A DNA stretch of 31,713 nt, from contig DAICZX010000028.1 of assembly GCA_027310925.1 (NCBI GenBank), positions 1 through 31,713 on the forward strand. The letters are read 5' to 3'. This DNA is from Candidatus Parcubacteria bacterium (GTDB lineage: Bacteria; Patescibacteriota; Minisyncoccia; Phycocordibacterales; Phycocordibacteraceae). The notes under the pieces were generated by a model. It saw only the letters and a program-made list of their open reading frames with translations. It was not told the origin of the DNA and made no database searches. A program made the position numbers and the translations under genes. Of the stretch, positions 8,352-14,804 are shown in pieces (the first letter of the stretch is position 1; each line of letters begins with the position of its first letter).

Positions 8352-8681
8352 CTATACGTCGCGATGATTGGCTTTGGAGAACCGTCTCCGACGCGATGCC
8401 TTGCGCGATGATGCCTTCCAGAGGTCATAGCGTGTTATCACACCTTCGATATCTTCCTTAAAGATTTCGATCTTCAGCTTGAACTCCGCTATTGCAGCAA
8501 TGGCACTCCGCACACTTGCATAGCCCTTCGGACATCTGAACAAATTACGTTTCGTGCCATCGGCGCACAATTTACTGCTATGCAGATACTCTTGATTCTG
8601 CTCGCCGACAACCTGCACGAGATACTGATTCGTGACAGGATCATCGTTCACCGCCCACACATACCATATCGTTGTTTGCAT
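8352..8681 (-). CDS. Hypothetical protein
   Basis: A 109-residue protein of no family I recognise. It is soluble, starts MQTTIWYVWAVNDDPVTNQY, has a mid-region KGYASVRSAIAAIAEFKLKI and ends very basic (KASSRKASRRRRFSKANHRD). The start is fixed by a strong Shine-Dalgarno sequence TAAGGAGG (8688-8695) 6 nt before the ATG. Such a ribosome site is unusual in this window, where most genes are near leaderless. It has its own terminator downstream and another terminator upstream (8742-8772), so it is a single-gene unit inside an island of dead mobile elements. Confidence 0.65.
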   Translation of the reverse strand: MQTTIWYVWAVNDDPVTNQYLVQVVGEQNQEYLHSSKLCADGTKRNLFRCPKGYASVRSAIAAIAEFKLKIEIFKEDIEGVITRYDLWKASSRKASRRRRFSKANHRDV

Positions 8682-8741
8682 ACATAACCTCCTTATAGAT
8701 GACGGAAAGGATACGATCGATACTGTACCTGTATAGCTGAT

Positions 8742-8772
8742 AAAAAACAACGCCGTGTATTAGTCGGCGTTG
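8742..8772 (-). terminator. Rho-independent terminator ending a decayed transcription unit
   Basis: On the minus strand CAACGCCG (8765-8772), a 9-nt loop, CGGCGTTG (8748-8755) and then six T (8742-8747). The stem is perfect. It closes the unit containing the remnant frame at 8760-8933, whose TAA stop lies in the loop. Confidence 0.85.
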
Positions 8773-8933
8773 TGAAGGAACAACGGTGAAGATTCGGGAA
8801 GAATGAAACTGCTGCTACCACCCTTCCGATGCCGATCGGCATCGAGATCCCAAACCCCCTGCGGAAATACGTGGTCGTTGATATCGAACCTTCGCAATGC
8901 CCATATGACGGACAAAAGACTTGGGGCACGACA
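8760..8933 (-). pseudogene. C-terminal remnant of an unrecognised gene
   Basis: An open frame of 57 codons with no start, bounded upstream by a TAG (8934-8936) and ending at a TAA inside the terminator hairpin. The residues look protein-like: FDINDHVFPQGVWDLDADRH and SSSFILPESSPLFLHNAD. The other two minus-strand frames over the same bases look random. I infer the 3' end of a decayed gene; family unknown. Confidence 0.4.
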
Positions 8934-9149
8934 CTACAATAGCACCCGCTGCACAATCGATTCCCGAGGAACCAGATCGCGTGCGATAGCTCGAGCGCCG
9001 ACCATCCTTCTTCAAGAACAATCTGACACAGGAACGGTCGCAACGCTTTCTCGACATCTTCGTTCAGGGCCTTTCCACAACCACTAATGATGCCCGTAGA
9101 AATTGCGAAACACTGCACGTGCGCGTCGACGGGGAAAGCATCTTCCGGT
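8934..9149. other. Decayed sequence without a supportable gene
   Basis: Continuous open frames exist here on the minus strand, but their residue composition (Cys- and Arg-rich, no motifs) does not look selected. The stretch lies between the tnpA remnant and the 57-codon remnant and may be the 5' part of the latter gene after several frameshifts. Confidence 0.4.
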
Positions 9150-9532
9150 ATACGTATTAACTCGTCGATACCGACGGTCGAGACGAAGTAGCCACGCTCC
9201 CAGAGGCTTTGGCGTTCGTAGAGGCCATGGGTGCGTTTGATTTTCTTCTTCATCTAGGCAGAGCTTTTGCCCTTCAGTATCTGCATGATGTATGAGACTG
9301 ATTATCTCGGCATGGCGAGTAGACAGAGAGCAATGTGGTCTTCCTGAATGCTGAGTTCGATAATCTCCCAGTGTTTCCATTTGGCGATTGTTTCGAAGAT
9401 TCTCCGCAGTTCACCGCTCACCTTGTCTGAGCCGAGGGCTTTGCCTCGGTATTTGGGTGTCCACACGAGATGGTATTTGAGGTCGTAGAAACAATCGGAT
9501 AATGTACGTATCGTACGTTTGTGCTGGCGCAT
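9150..9532 (-). pseudogene. IS200/IS605 TnpA (Y1 HUH transposase), inactivated
   Basis: The N-terminal part (from the ATG at 9532) reads MRQHKRTIRTLSDCFYDLKY then HLVWTPKYRGKAL and FETIAKWKHWEIIELSIQED, typical TnpA. The HUH site is damaged: the expected H-x-H is HIA. The frame stops at 9302. After a frameshift the C-terminal part continues as QILKGKSSA, an in-frame TAG, then MKKKIKRTHGLYERQSLWER and GYFVSTVGIDELIR. The helix with the catalytic tyrosine (expected Y-I-x-x-Q) is lost. IS200 elements carry only this gene; no tnpB or omega RNA is seen nearby. Confidence 0.9.
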
Positions 9533-9564
9533 GAGCGTATAAGTGAGTTGCCTTCTAACGTACA

Positions 9565-9587
9565 CTCCGGCTTCGCCGGAGGTTTTT
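9565..9587 (+). other. Hairpin upstream of tnpA, likely IS200 left-end structure
   Basis: CTCCGGC (9565-9571), loop TTC, GCCGGAG (9575-9581), then GTTTTT. It is 33 bp upstream of the tnpA start. IS200/IS605 ends carry such subterminal hairpins that TnpA recognises. On the plus strand it could also act as a terminator. Confidence 0.5.
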
Positions 9588-9591
9588 CCTA

Positions 9592-9620
9592 TAAAAAACT
9601 CGCGCACCGGAGTGCACGAG
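9592..9620 (-). terminator. Rho-independent terminator of the pyrE-like/pyrF operon
   Basis: On the minus strand CTCGTGCAC (9612-9620), loop TCCG, GTGCGCGAG (9599-9607) with one mismatch, followed by TTTTTT (9593-9598). It lies 29 bp after the pyrF stop. Confidence 0.9.
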
Positions 9621-9649
9621 CTAATTGTTAATGAGACTTCCCATGTTGG

Positions 9650-10390
9650 CTATGCCACAGCCGAAGCGATTTCCTCGATGGTCAACATGGCAGCATCATA
9701 GGGCTTTTCGGCCTTCACGATCGGTCGGCCAACCACTATACGATCCGCTCCTGCTCTAATGGCTTTTGCGGGGGTCATGATGCGTTCCGGATTCTGATCA
9801 TCGCCAGGAACGATCGCCCACGTCGGCCGGATGGCCGGAGTATTGAGCGACAAAACAATGCCAAATTTCGCACGAAGCACTTCTGCCTCTCTGGGAGACG
9901 AGATGAGCCCGTCGAGTTTCGCATCTGCTGCGACTTGGGCGAACCGAATAACAGCTTCCTCGGTTGAGCAAGTGAACATCGCCTTGGTGTCAGCGTCCTT
10001 GAGGCTCGTGAGAACCGTCACGCCGAGCACTTCCGTGTCCGGCAATTCTGTCTTGAGGGCTTGCATGGCGGTGAGACCAGCGACACACATCGTGGTGAGC
10101 ATTTCTGGTTTCGCTTCGCGGATTAGAACACCGTCCGTGGACAACGTCTCCCCGATGTCGATCAGCTTGAGGTCAGCGAAGACCAGCAAACCACGTGACT
10201 GGATTTCACCGATCAGGTCGTAGCCGCAAGCTCGTAGAGCAGAATTCACCTTGAGGTAGACTCCGGTTCCTTTGAGGCTGTCGGCCAATGTCAGGACCTG
10301 GGCTTTCACCCAGTCCCTTCCGTTCTGACCCGTTGGCTTGAAGTCGGCGGCTACGATCAATCGCTCCGCCGGTGTCAGTGCCTTTTGCAT
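9650..10390 (-). CDS. pyrF: Orotidine 5'-phosphate decarboxylase
   Basis: A 246-residue TIM-barrel enzyme that decarboxylates OMP to UMP, the last step of pyrimidine synthesis. The catalytic signature is FADLKLIDIGETL (about residues 70-82; family D-x-K-x-x-D-I), preceded by GVYLKVNSALRACG (substrate lysine strand). The phosphate-binding end is GADRIVVGRPIVKAE (about 214-228). Family length is 210-260. It follows the phosphoribosyltransferase gene by 28 bp and has a Shine-Dalgarno-like AAAGGAAA before its ATG. The pair would turn orotate plus PRPP into UMP. No other pyr gene is in the window. Confidence 0.93.
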   Translation of the reverse strand: MQKALTPAERLIVAADFKPTGQNGRDWVKAQVLTLADSLKGTGVYLKVNSALRACGYDLIGEIQSRGLLVFADLKLIDIGETLSTDGVLIREAKPEMLTTMCVAGLTAMQALKTELPDTEVLGVTVLTSLKDADTKAMFTCSTEEAVIRFAQVAADAKLDGLISSPREAEVLRAKFGIVLSLNTPAIRPTWAIVPGDDQNPERIMTPAKAIRAGADRIVVGRPIVKAEKPYDAAMLTIEEIASAVA

Positions 10391-10418
10391 GTGCTGTTTC
10401 CTTTCGTTTGGGTGAGAA

Positions 10419-11135
10419 TTACTGTTGCATTGTTGCGCAGAGACGCGCCCAATTCTTCTTCACTTCGAGTTCGAGCCTACCGGCGGCGATGTCGACGACA
10501 ACTTCAAGATCGTCCTGTTCGTATTCCGGATACGCCTCACGAATGGAAGCGATCACTGGCAGACCTTTGTAGGTCGTATCGTGAATCGGAGAGCGGTTGA
10601 GCGCCCCGACGAGTAACACAATGTCCGCTCCAGTGACGGCGATTTCGGCGATGGTGTTATCAGTATTCTGGAAATTGTTGTAAACGTCTTCCGCAATAGC
10701 AACACGTTCGCCTTGCTCGAAATCGAACTGCGAGAGGTCCCAGGAGTATTCCTGTTTCTTGCCCGCTTCCGTCGGCTTCGGCTTCTTGTCTGCATACGCG
10801 AACCTCTTGCCGGCGATGAGCGCAAGCATCTGACCGAACGTCCGACCGCCTTGCGGAATTCCGCAGACGGTGTCGAACGAGTCGAGCAGACCTTGGTCAC
10901 TGAGTTTCTGGCAGGCAGCCTCGGCATACGCCTCGACCGCCCTTGGATGAACTTCGATGCGCCGGAAGTTGAAGTAGATGTCTCCGACAAGATTCCGTCC
11001 TTTGCCGTCTTTCCCCGCGTAGGCGACCAGAGGCCCATTGCGTAGAGAGCCGACTTTCGAGCAGACATAGACGGCGTTACAGCGCTTCCCCAGTTCCAGG
11101 AGGTCTTCTCCTGGCAGTGGAATAATTGGCTTCAT
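10419..11135 (-). CDS. Orotate phosphoribosyltransferase-like protein
   Basis: A 238-residue type I phosphoribosyltransferase-like protein. FDTVCGIPQGGRTFGQMLAL (about residues 87-106) matches the OPRT PPi/purine-side loop, and VAIAEDV (145-151) is the start of the PRPP-binding motif. The loop that should follow (T-T-G-G-T/S) is replaced by YNNFQNT (152-158), an unusual sequence. It is first in an operon with pyrF, which favours a PyrE role in vivo. It has a clear ribosome site (AAAGGAGA before ATG). Activity on orotate is inference; a related salvage role is possible. Confidence 0.7.
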   Translation of the reverse strand: MKPIIPLPGEDLLELGKRCNAVYVCSKVGSLRNGPLVAYAGKDGKGRNLVGDIYFNFRRIEVHPRAVEAYAEAACQKLSDQGLLDSFDTVCGIPQGGRTFGQMLALIAGKRFAYADKKPKPTEAGKKQEYSWDLSQFDFEQGERVAIAEDVYNNFQNTDNTIAEIAVTGADIVLLVGALNRSPIHDTTYKGLPVIASIREAYPEYEQDDLEVVVDIAAGRLELEVKKNWARLCATMQQ

Positions 11136-11196
11136 TGGTTATTCTCCTTTGAAAGGACAAGATCACGATTACGCGTTTAAAGCAACGCTTTGGCCC

Positions 11197-11232
11197 GTGT
11201 CGATTAAATTCGACACCGAGTTGGACGGTATA
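11197..11232 (-). promoter_or_regulatory. Candidate promoter and palindromic operator of the pyr operon
   Basis: A perfect inverted repeat GTGTCGA-N6-TCGACAC (11197-11216) lies 61 bp upstream of the phosphoribosyltransferase ATG. Just upstream on the minus strand is a TATACC -10-like element (11227-11232). The palindrome would be at the start of the transcript, so it may be an operator or a 5' UTR hairpin. No -35 is assigned. Confidence 0.35.
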
Positions 11233-11290
11233 TTAAAATCAACTACTAGTAAAGAGAGGGCTCAAAAATCCTGTTCGATTCCAAATGGAA

Positions 11291-11582
11291 ATACGTTGTA
11301 TATATTGAAAACGCAAAAACCACGAAAGTGGTTTTTGCGTGCTTTTCTAGTCGAACAGGGGCGCCGGTACTGTACCGACTTTGACGGGGAACGGTACTGG
11401 CTCCTGGCGTCACAACCGTGTTGCGGGAGGCGGTACGGTACCCGTCACTGCAAGCAATCTAAAGGTTCTTTCGCACTCTCTCTTCCCTCTTTAGCGACGG
11501 GGCCGGTATAGATCAGTTTTGAGATGATTGAAAGGTTTCCAGCAGGTTTTGAACGACGAACAGGAGAAGCGGTACTGTACTA
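11291..11582. repeat. Intergenic repeat copy A (long form)
   Basis: About 290 bp. It starts with ATACGTTGTATAT and a 13-bp terminator hairpin (ACGCAAAAACCAC 11311-11323, GTGGTTTTTGCGT 11328-11340, GAAA loop). Then come GGCGCCGGTACTGTACCGAC, GGGGAACGGTACTGG, CCTGGCGTCACAACCGTGTTG and a long tail ending in GGCGGTACTGTACT... similar to copy B. An open frame at 11149-11511 runs through it and is judged accidental. This fills the spacer between the pyr operon and the metallopeptidase gene. Confidence 0.85.
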
Positions 11583-11594
11583 AAAAATGCTACG

Positions 11595-12551
11595 TCACGA
11601 ATTACCCTCTTCACCTTGAGCCATCTGCGTGTGCCACGCTTCTTCAAACGAGGAACGAACTTCTTTCTGAAGGTTTACTTTCTCATCCTGATTGTCAGAA
11701 CTGAAGTAACGTTCAACAAGGACATCAACTTTTTCTCGCTCAGCGGAATCACGTAATACCCCAAGACATGCGAGGACTCTGAGCGAGCTCTTCCCAAAGG
11801 TCGCTTCAATGGCTTTTAGGGAAAATAGACTCTCGGCAAACTGTCCGCGTTCGAAATCATCCATCACTTCTCTTACAGAAATCCCTTTAGTCGCCGCCAC
11901 TCCTCTAACAATTTTAGAAAAAACATCATTATACTGCGCGTACCCATATTGAAATCCCTCAATATCTTTGTTGGCGATGCCGAGTTCCTGCTCAAGTTCT
12001 TCCTTAGTCGCCTCTAGAATCCTGACCGCCATGTACTCCGTCACGATCTCATTAAATCCCGTGAGAGCCGCACGACCTTCTGGTTCCTTCCATGGGGACG
12101 CAAGCTGATAACCGATCCGTGCAGGAACCGTTCCGTGTTCTTCACTTCCGAAGAACCTATGCTTTGATGCGCGGTGGGTCATTTCGTGAATCAGAGTATC
12201 CAGCAAGTCAGCTCCGCCATGATGTTTGTTCTTATTTACGAAAATCGCATCGTCAAATGCGGAGGCGAAGCCATGATCGACACTATTCCCGAGTCGCTTT
12301 TCATACGCTTCGGCTGACAGCATGTGAATCTTCTCAGAAGGTATCGGTGTGTATGGAATACCGAGATTAGCGAGACGACGCCGCAACAGATCATTTGCCT
12401 TATCAATATACGCATGATCTTCTTCGGTTTTCTCCTCTTCTCCCTCGACAGGCGCGGCAGATTCTTTTGCCCACCTTTCCAAAGACTTTTCCGCTTGAGC
12501 CAACTCCTCCTCGCCATAGGCTCTACCAATGAATTTGGGTCCTTTCTCCAT
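11595..12551 (-). CDS. HExxH zinc-metallopeptidase-like protein
   Basis: A 318-residue soluble protein. LIHEMTHRASKH (HEMTH at residues 122-126) is a zincin active site with two His ligands and the catalytic Glu. FNEIVTEYMAVRI (Glu 168 and Glu 172) some 45 residues later is a good third ligand, as in gluzincins. The N-terminal 50 residues are charged and helical. I do not recognise the exact family. No signal peptide is seen, so it appears cytoplasmic. ATG at 12551 is chosen over the upstream ATG at 12578, because the extra nine codons lie in repeat B and overlap its promoter (TATACT, 12560-12565), leaving a leader of about 2 nt. It is flanked by repeat copies A and B. Confidence 0.75.
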   Translation of the reverse strand: MEKGPKFIGRAYGEEELAQAEKSLERWAKESAAPVEGEEEKTEEDHAYIDKANDLLRRRLANLGIPYTPIPSEKIHMLSAEAYEKRLGNSVDHGFASAFDDAIFVNKNKHHGGADLLDTLIHEMTHRASKHRFFGSEEHGTVPARIGYQLASPWKEPEGRAALTGFNEIVTEYMAVRILEATKEELEQELGIANKDIEGFQYGYAQYNDVFSKIVRGVAATKGISVREVMDDFERGQFAESLFSLKAIEATFGKSSLRVLACLGVLRDSAEREKVDVLVERYFSSDNQDEKVNLQKEVRSSFEEAWHTQMAQGEEGNS

Positions 12552-12558
12552 ATGGATG

Positions 12559-12846
12559 AAGTATAGCTTGATTCTCAAAACGCAAAAGCCGCTCTTTCGA
12601 GCGGCTTTTGCGTACGTGATGCCGAGCGGTACTGTACTGGTCCCAACGGGGAACGGTACTGGTTCCTGGCGTCACAACCGTGTTGCCCGTGTCGGTACTG
12701 TACCCGCCACCGCAAGCAATCCAAAGGTTCTGTCGGCTCTCTTCTTCCCTCTTCGTCGACGGGGGCCGGTATGGGTCGGTTTTGGGATGATTGAAGGATT
12801 TTGGGCGAGTCCCGATAAGCAAACAGGCGGGGCGGTACTGTATTAA
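12559..12846. repeat. Intergenic repeat copy B (long form)
   Basis: About 288 bp. The first 81 bp (12559-12639) are identical to copy C (14167-14247). They hold the minus-strand TATACT promoter element and a perfect 15-bp hairpin (ACGCAAAAGCCGCTC 12580-12594, GAGCGGCTTTTGCGT 12599-12613). The tail matches copy A: GGGGAACGGTACTGG, CCTGGCGTCACAACCGTGTTG, CGCAAGCAATC-AAAGGTTCT, CCGGTAT, and GGCGGTACTGTA at the far end. On the minus strand it lies between the hydrolase-like gene and the metallopeptidase gene: it ends one transcript and starts the next. Confidence 0.9.
12560..12565 (-). promoter_or_regulatory. -10 element of the metallopeptidase gene inside repeat B
   Basis: Minus-strand TATACT whose predicted start of transcription (about 12553) is 2 nt from the chosen ATG at 12551. 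The same element and spacing occur in repeat C. Confidence 0.6.
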
Positions 12847-12847
12847 C

Positions 12848-14161
12848 TTATACAACAGACTGTAGTTCATCAATCGCATTTGCAGTCTTTGCGATCCGAT
12901 GCATTTCATTTTCGCGAAAAAACGGAACGGAATGTCCCATCGCTATGGCGAATTTCCTGTGCTCCGGTGTATCGGACACAAGCCCAGCGCCGAGAGAACC
13001 TTTGTGTTCTTCACGTTGAGTTTTCGCTTTCTCGAGAGCAGAAGTTTGAAACATGGCTGGATCGTACATGCCCACGACTTCAGTCGAACGCACTTCAGGA
13101 GGTAGAGGAACTCCGTCGCGCAAATTTCCTATGATTTCTGCGATAGCTTCTTTTTTCAAAGCTTCCTGCTCCTTACTCATGTTCTTAGATATCCCCTGTT
13201 CAGCCATTCGTGTATCCACCTTATCCATAAACGGTTTCTCTCTAAAAGTAGCAGTACGAGCGTAGGGGTTCGTAAGAAGATTGTAGAGACCGTCGAGCGC
13301 AAATCCTGCTGGCAATTGCCATCGCTTCCTCGAAGTCGGGAGATCACTCGGCCCTACAGGAACATCAAGACGAACATTTAAGAATGGTTTGATGTCGCGT
13401 TCGTCTTGAGACTGCGTGGCTATCCCGTCTTTCAAAACCTGTGCTGCGGTTTCGGCTGCAAGGCTTCCACCCATCGAGAGGCCAGAAAACAGCACATCGG
13501 TTTTCGCGCTTACCTTATCCGCAGATAGAACAGAATCGACAAAAACAGCATAGGCCTTGCCGAACTGTTCAAACGCATGATCGCCGTGCATTGCTTCTAC
13601 GAACTCATCTGATACCGATCCATATTCATTCGATGGAGAACCGAGTACGTAGAGCTCGTCTGATTCAGGATCTCTTCTCTCAGAAAGTGCTTCAAGCGCG
13701 CGTGGCAAACGTGCAACGACCTGATGCATCACTTCTTCGAAGAAGCAGAATTGATTGCCATTTTGAGGGTTCAAGAATGTCCCGAAAACAAATTCTTTTT
13801 TTGATTTCTTCTCAGCCCCAGCATCTTCAGCTTCTTCTCGATTTTTCTCCGCAGCAGGAATCTTGTCAGAGGATTGCTGCAATTCTCGTGCAATATCTCC
13901 CACGCGGACGACTGTCCACGGGAAAGATGCGCCAACTTCTTTTGCTTCAAAAACAGCACTGTTTCGAATACCTTGCTCAGTGAGCGTTTCAAATAGGCGC
14001 CTAACGGTCTCTACTGATTCGAGATTAAGGTTATTCTCCTTTGCATATTTTTCAAATGCCGTGATTGCGTATTCTGCATGATGAGTGAGTATCTTTTCTC
14101 GTGCATCGAGAGCAGATTCTTTCTCACTCGATGTAGTAGGTTTTGGGAAATTCTCTTTCAT
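12848..14161 (-). CDS. Alpha/beta-hydrolase-like protein
   Basis: A 437-residue protein I cannot place in a named family. VLFSGLSMGGSLAAETAAQV contains a nucleophile elbow G-L-S-M-G-G (Ser 229). Asp 367 (VGMYDPAMF) and His 410 (AIAMGHSVPFF) are well placed to complete a Ser-Asp-His triad. The first 120 residues are charged, helical and Lys/Glu-rich (EDAGAEKKSKKE). No signal peptide is seen. ATG is at the predicted transcription start set by TATACT at 14168-14173 in repeat C, so the mRNA would be leaderless. It is bracketed by repeats B and C. Triad assignment is by motif only. Confidence 0.7.
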   Translation of the reverse strand: MKENFPKPTTSSEKESALDAREKILTHHAEYAITAFEKYAKENNLNLESVETVRRLFETLTEQGIRNSAVFEAKEVGASFPWTVVRVGDIARELQQSSDKIPAAEKNREEAEDAGAEKKSKKEFVFGTFLNPQNGNQFCFFEEVMHQVVARLPRALEALSERRDPESDELYVLGSPSNEYGSVSDEFVEAMHGDHAFEQFGKAYAVFVDSVLSADKVSAKTDVLFSGLSMGGSLAAETAAQVLKDGIATQSQDERDIKPFLNVRLDVPVGPSDLPTSRKRWQLPAGFALDGLYNLLTNPYARTATFREKPFMDKVDTRMAEQGISKNMSKEQEALKKEAIAEIIGNLRDGVPLPPEVRSTEVVGMYDPAMFQTSALEKAKTQREEHKGSLGAGLVSDTPEHRKFAIAMGHSVPFFRENEMHRIAKTANAIDELQSVV

Positions 14162-14162
14162 G

Positions 14163-14335
14163 CTTCAAGTATAGCTTGATTCTCAAAACGCAAAAGCCGC
14201 TCTTTCGAGCGGCTTTTGCGTACGTGATGCCGAGCGGTACTGTACTGACCCTGATGGGGGTCGGCACTGGTTCCCCTCCTTCGCCAAGGCTACGGACGGG
14301 CAATGCTGGCGTCACAACCGTGTTGCGAGAAAAGG
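14163..14335. repeat. Intergenic repeat copy C (short form)
   Basis: Shares 81 identical bases with copy B (14167-14247), with the same hairpin (14188-14202 with 14207-14221), then diverges. It regains CTGGCGTCACAACCGTGTTGC near 14308-14328 and stops there. Its minus-strand end carries the TATACT promoter of the hydrolase-like gene. Confidence 0.9.
14168..14173 (-). promoter_or_regulatory. -10 element of the hydrolase-like gene inside repeat C
   Basis: Minus-strand TATACT; transcription is predicted to start at 14161, the A of the ATG. Confidence 0.6.
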
Positions 14336-14343
14336 AGTCGAAC

Positions 14344-14478
14344 TAAAAATACGTTGTATATGCTGAAAACGCAAAAACCACTTTCGTAGTTTTTGCTCGC
14401 ATTTCTAGCTGAACAGGGGCGCCGGTACAGTACCGACTTTGACGGGGAACGGTACTGGTTCCTGGCGCCACAACCGTG
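14344..14478. repeat. Intergenic repeat copy D (short form, abuts tRNA-fMet)
   Basis: Begins AAATACGTTGTATAT like copy A, has a damaged version of the A hairpin (14369-14381 with about 14386-14395), then GGCGCCGGTACAGTACCGAC, GGGGAACGGTACTGG and CCTGGCGCCACAACCGTGTT, and runs directly into the 3' end of the initiator tRNA gene. On the minus strand it is the tRNA's downstream region and its hairpin is the likely tRNA terminator. Confidence 0.85.
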
Positions 14479-14769
14479 TTGCGGGGGTCGGAATCGAACC
14501 GACGTCTGGAGGTTATGCTTACCACTACAACTTTCGTTGCTCTTGCACATTTGATTTGTGGTCTGGACTATGCCTTCACCCACGAAGGGTGTCTACCGTC
14601 TAGTCTCTACACCTTCCCTTCTCCTTACTGAGAAAGGCTTGGCTCGGTATTGCCGTGCGCTTATGGGCGCGAGGGTTTCACCGAATTTGGCAGATGATCT
14701 TATGCGCAATTACTCGCGCAAACGCCCGAATTGTTCAAGCCTCCCGAGGTACCTCTCCTCTACCCCGCT
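14479..14769 (-). tRNA. Initiator tRNA-Met (CAT) interrupted by a group I intron
   Basis: Exons are 14738-14769 (32 nt) and 14479-14517 (39 nt). Joined they give a full cloverleaf: D-stem GAGG/CCTC with loop AGAGGTA, anticodon stem GGAGG/CCTCC with loop CTCATAA, T-arm GTCGG-TTCGATT-CCGAC, and acceptor GCGGGG/CCCCGC. The first pair is an A-A mismatch (position 1:72), the hallmark of bacterial initiator tRNA, as is the close match to the GCGGGGTAGAG start and CCCCGCAAC end of known fMet tRNAs. CCA is not fully encoded (CAC follows A73). The intron lies between positions 33 and 34. Elongator or Ile2 identity is unlikely given 1:72. Confidence 0.92.
14518..14737 (-). other. Group I self-splicing intron in tRNA-fMet
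   Basis: 220 nt, no room for a homing endonuclease. The upstream exon ends in U and the intron ends in G, as required. P1 is visible: GCU|UGAA pairs with UUCGGGC (7 bp, loop CAA) and puts a U-G wobble at the 5' splice site. Core elements are present: R, GTAGAGACTAGACGG (14596-14610), and S, AAGGCATAGTCC (14565-14576); their GACTA and TAGTC form P7. P/Q-like segments (AAATTCGGTGAAACC, AATACCGAGCCAAGCC) precede them. Size and tRNA location fit the IC3 subgroup. Subgroup is inference. Confidence 0.9.
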
Positions 14770-14776
14770 ATTAGAA

Positions 14777-14804
14777 AGTATACACAAGGAACCATGTTAA
14801 GCAA
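14777..14804 (-). promoter_or_regulatory. Promoter of the tRNA-fMet gene
   Basis: Minus strand: TTGCTT (14799-14804), 16 bp, TATACT (14777-14782). Predicted transcription start is about 14770, next to tRNA nucleotide 1 (14769), so little or no 5' leader needs processing. Confidence 0.75.

Noticed and set aside
8693..9253. 186-codon minus-strand frame as one gene
   Set aside because: Its first part is the C-terminal piece of the IS200 transposase (LYERQSLWERGYFVSTVG); the rest does not look like protein and crosses a terminator.
9150..9587. Complete IS605 with TnpB and guide RNA
   Set aside because: Only a broken tnpA is present; no RuvC-type TnpB frame is seen on either side.
11149..11511. 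120-codon open frame on the plus strand
   Set aside because: It runs through repeat copy A, including its terminator hairpin; composition follows the repeat and no family is seen.
11291..14478. CRISPR array
   Set aside because: The repeats are long, unevenly spaced by whole genes and have no unit of regular repeat and spacer; no cas gene is present.
14558..14800. 80-codon open frame on the plus strand
   Set aside because: It lies antisense to the tRNA-fMet gene and its intron and has no protein-like features.
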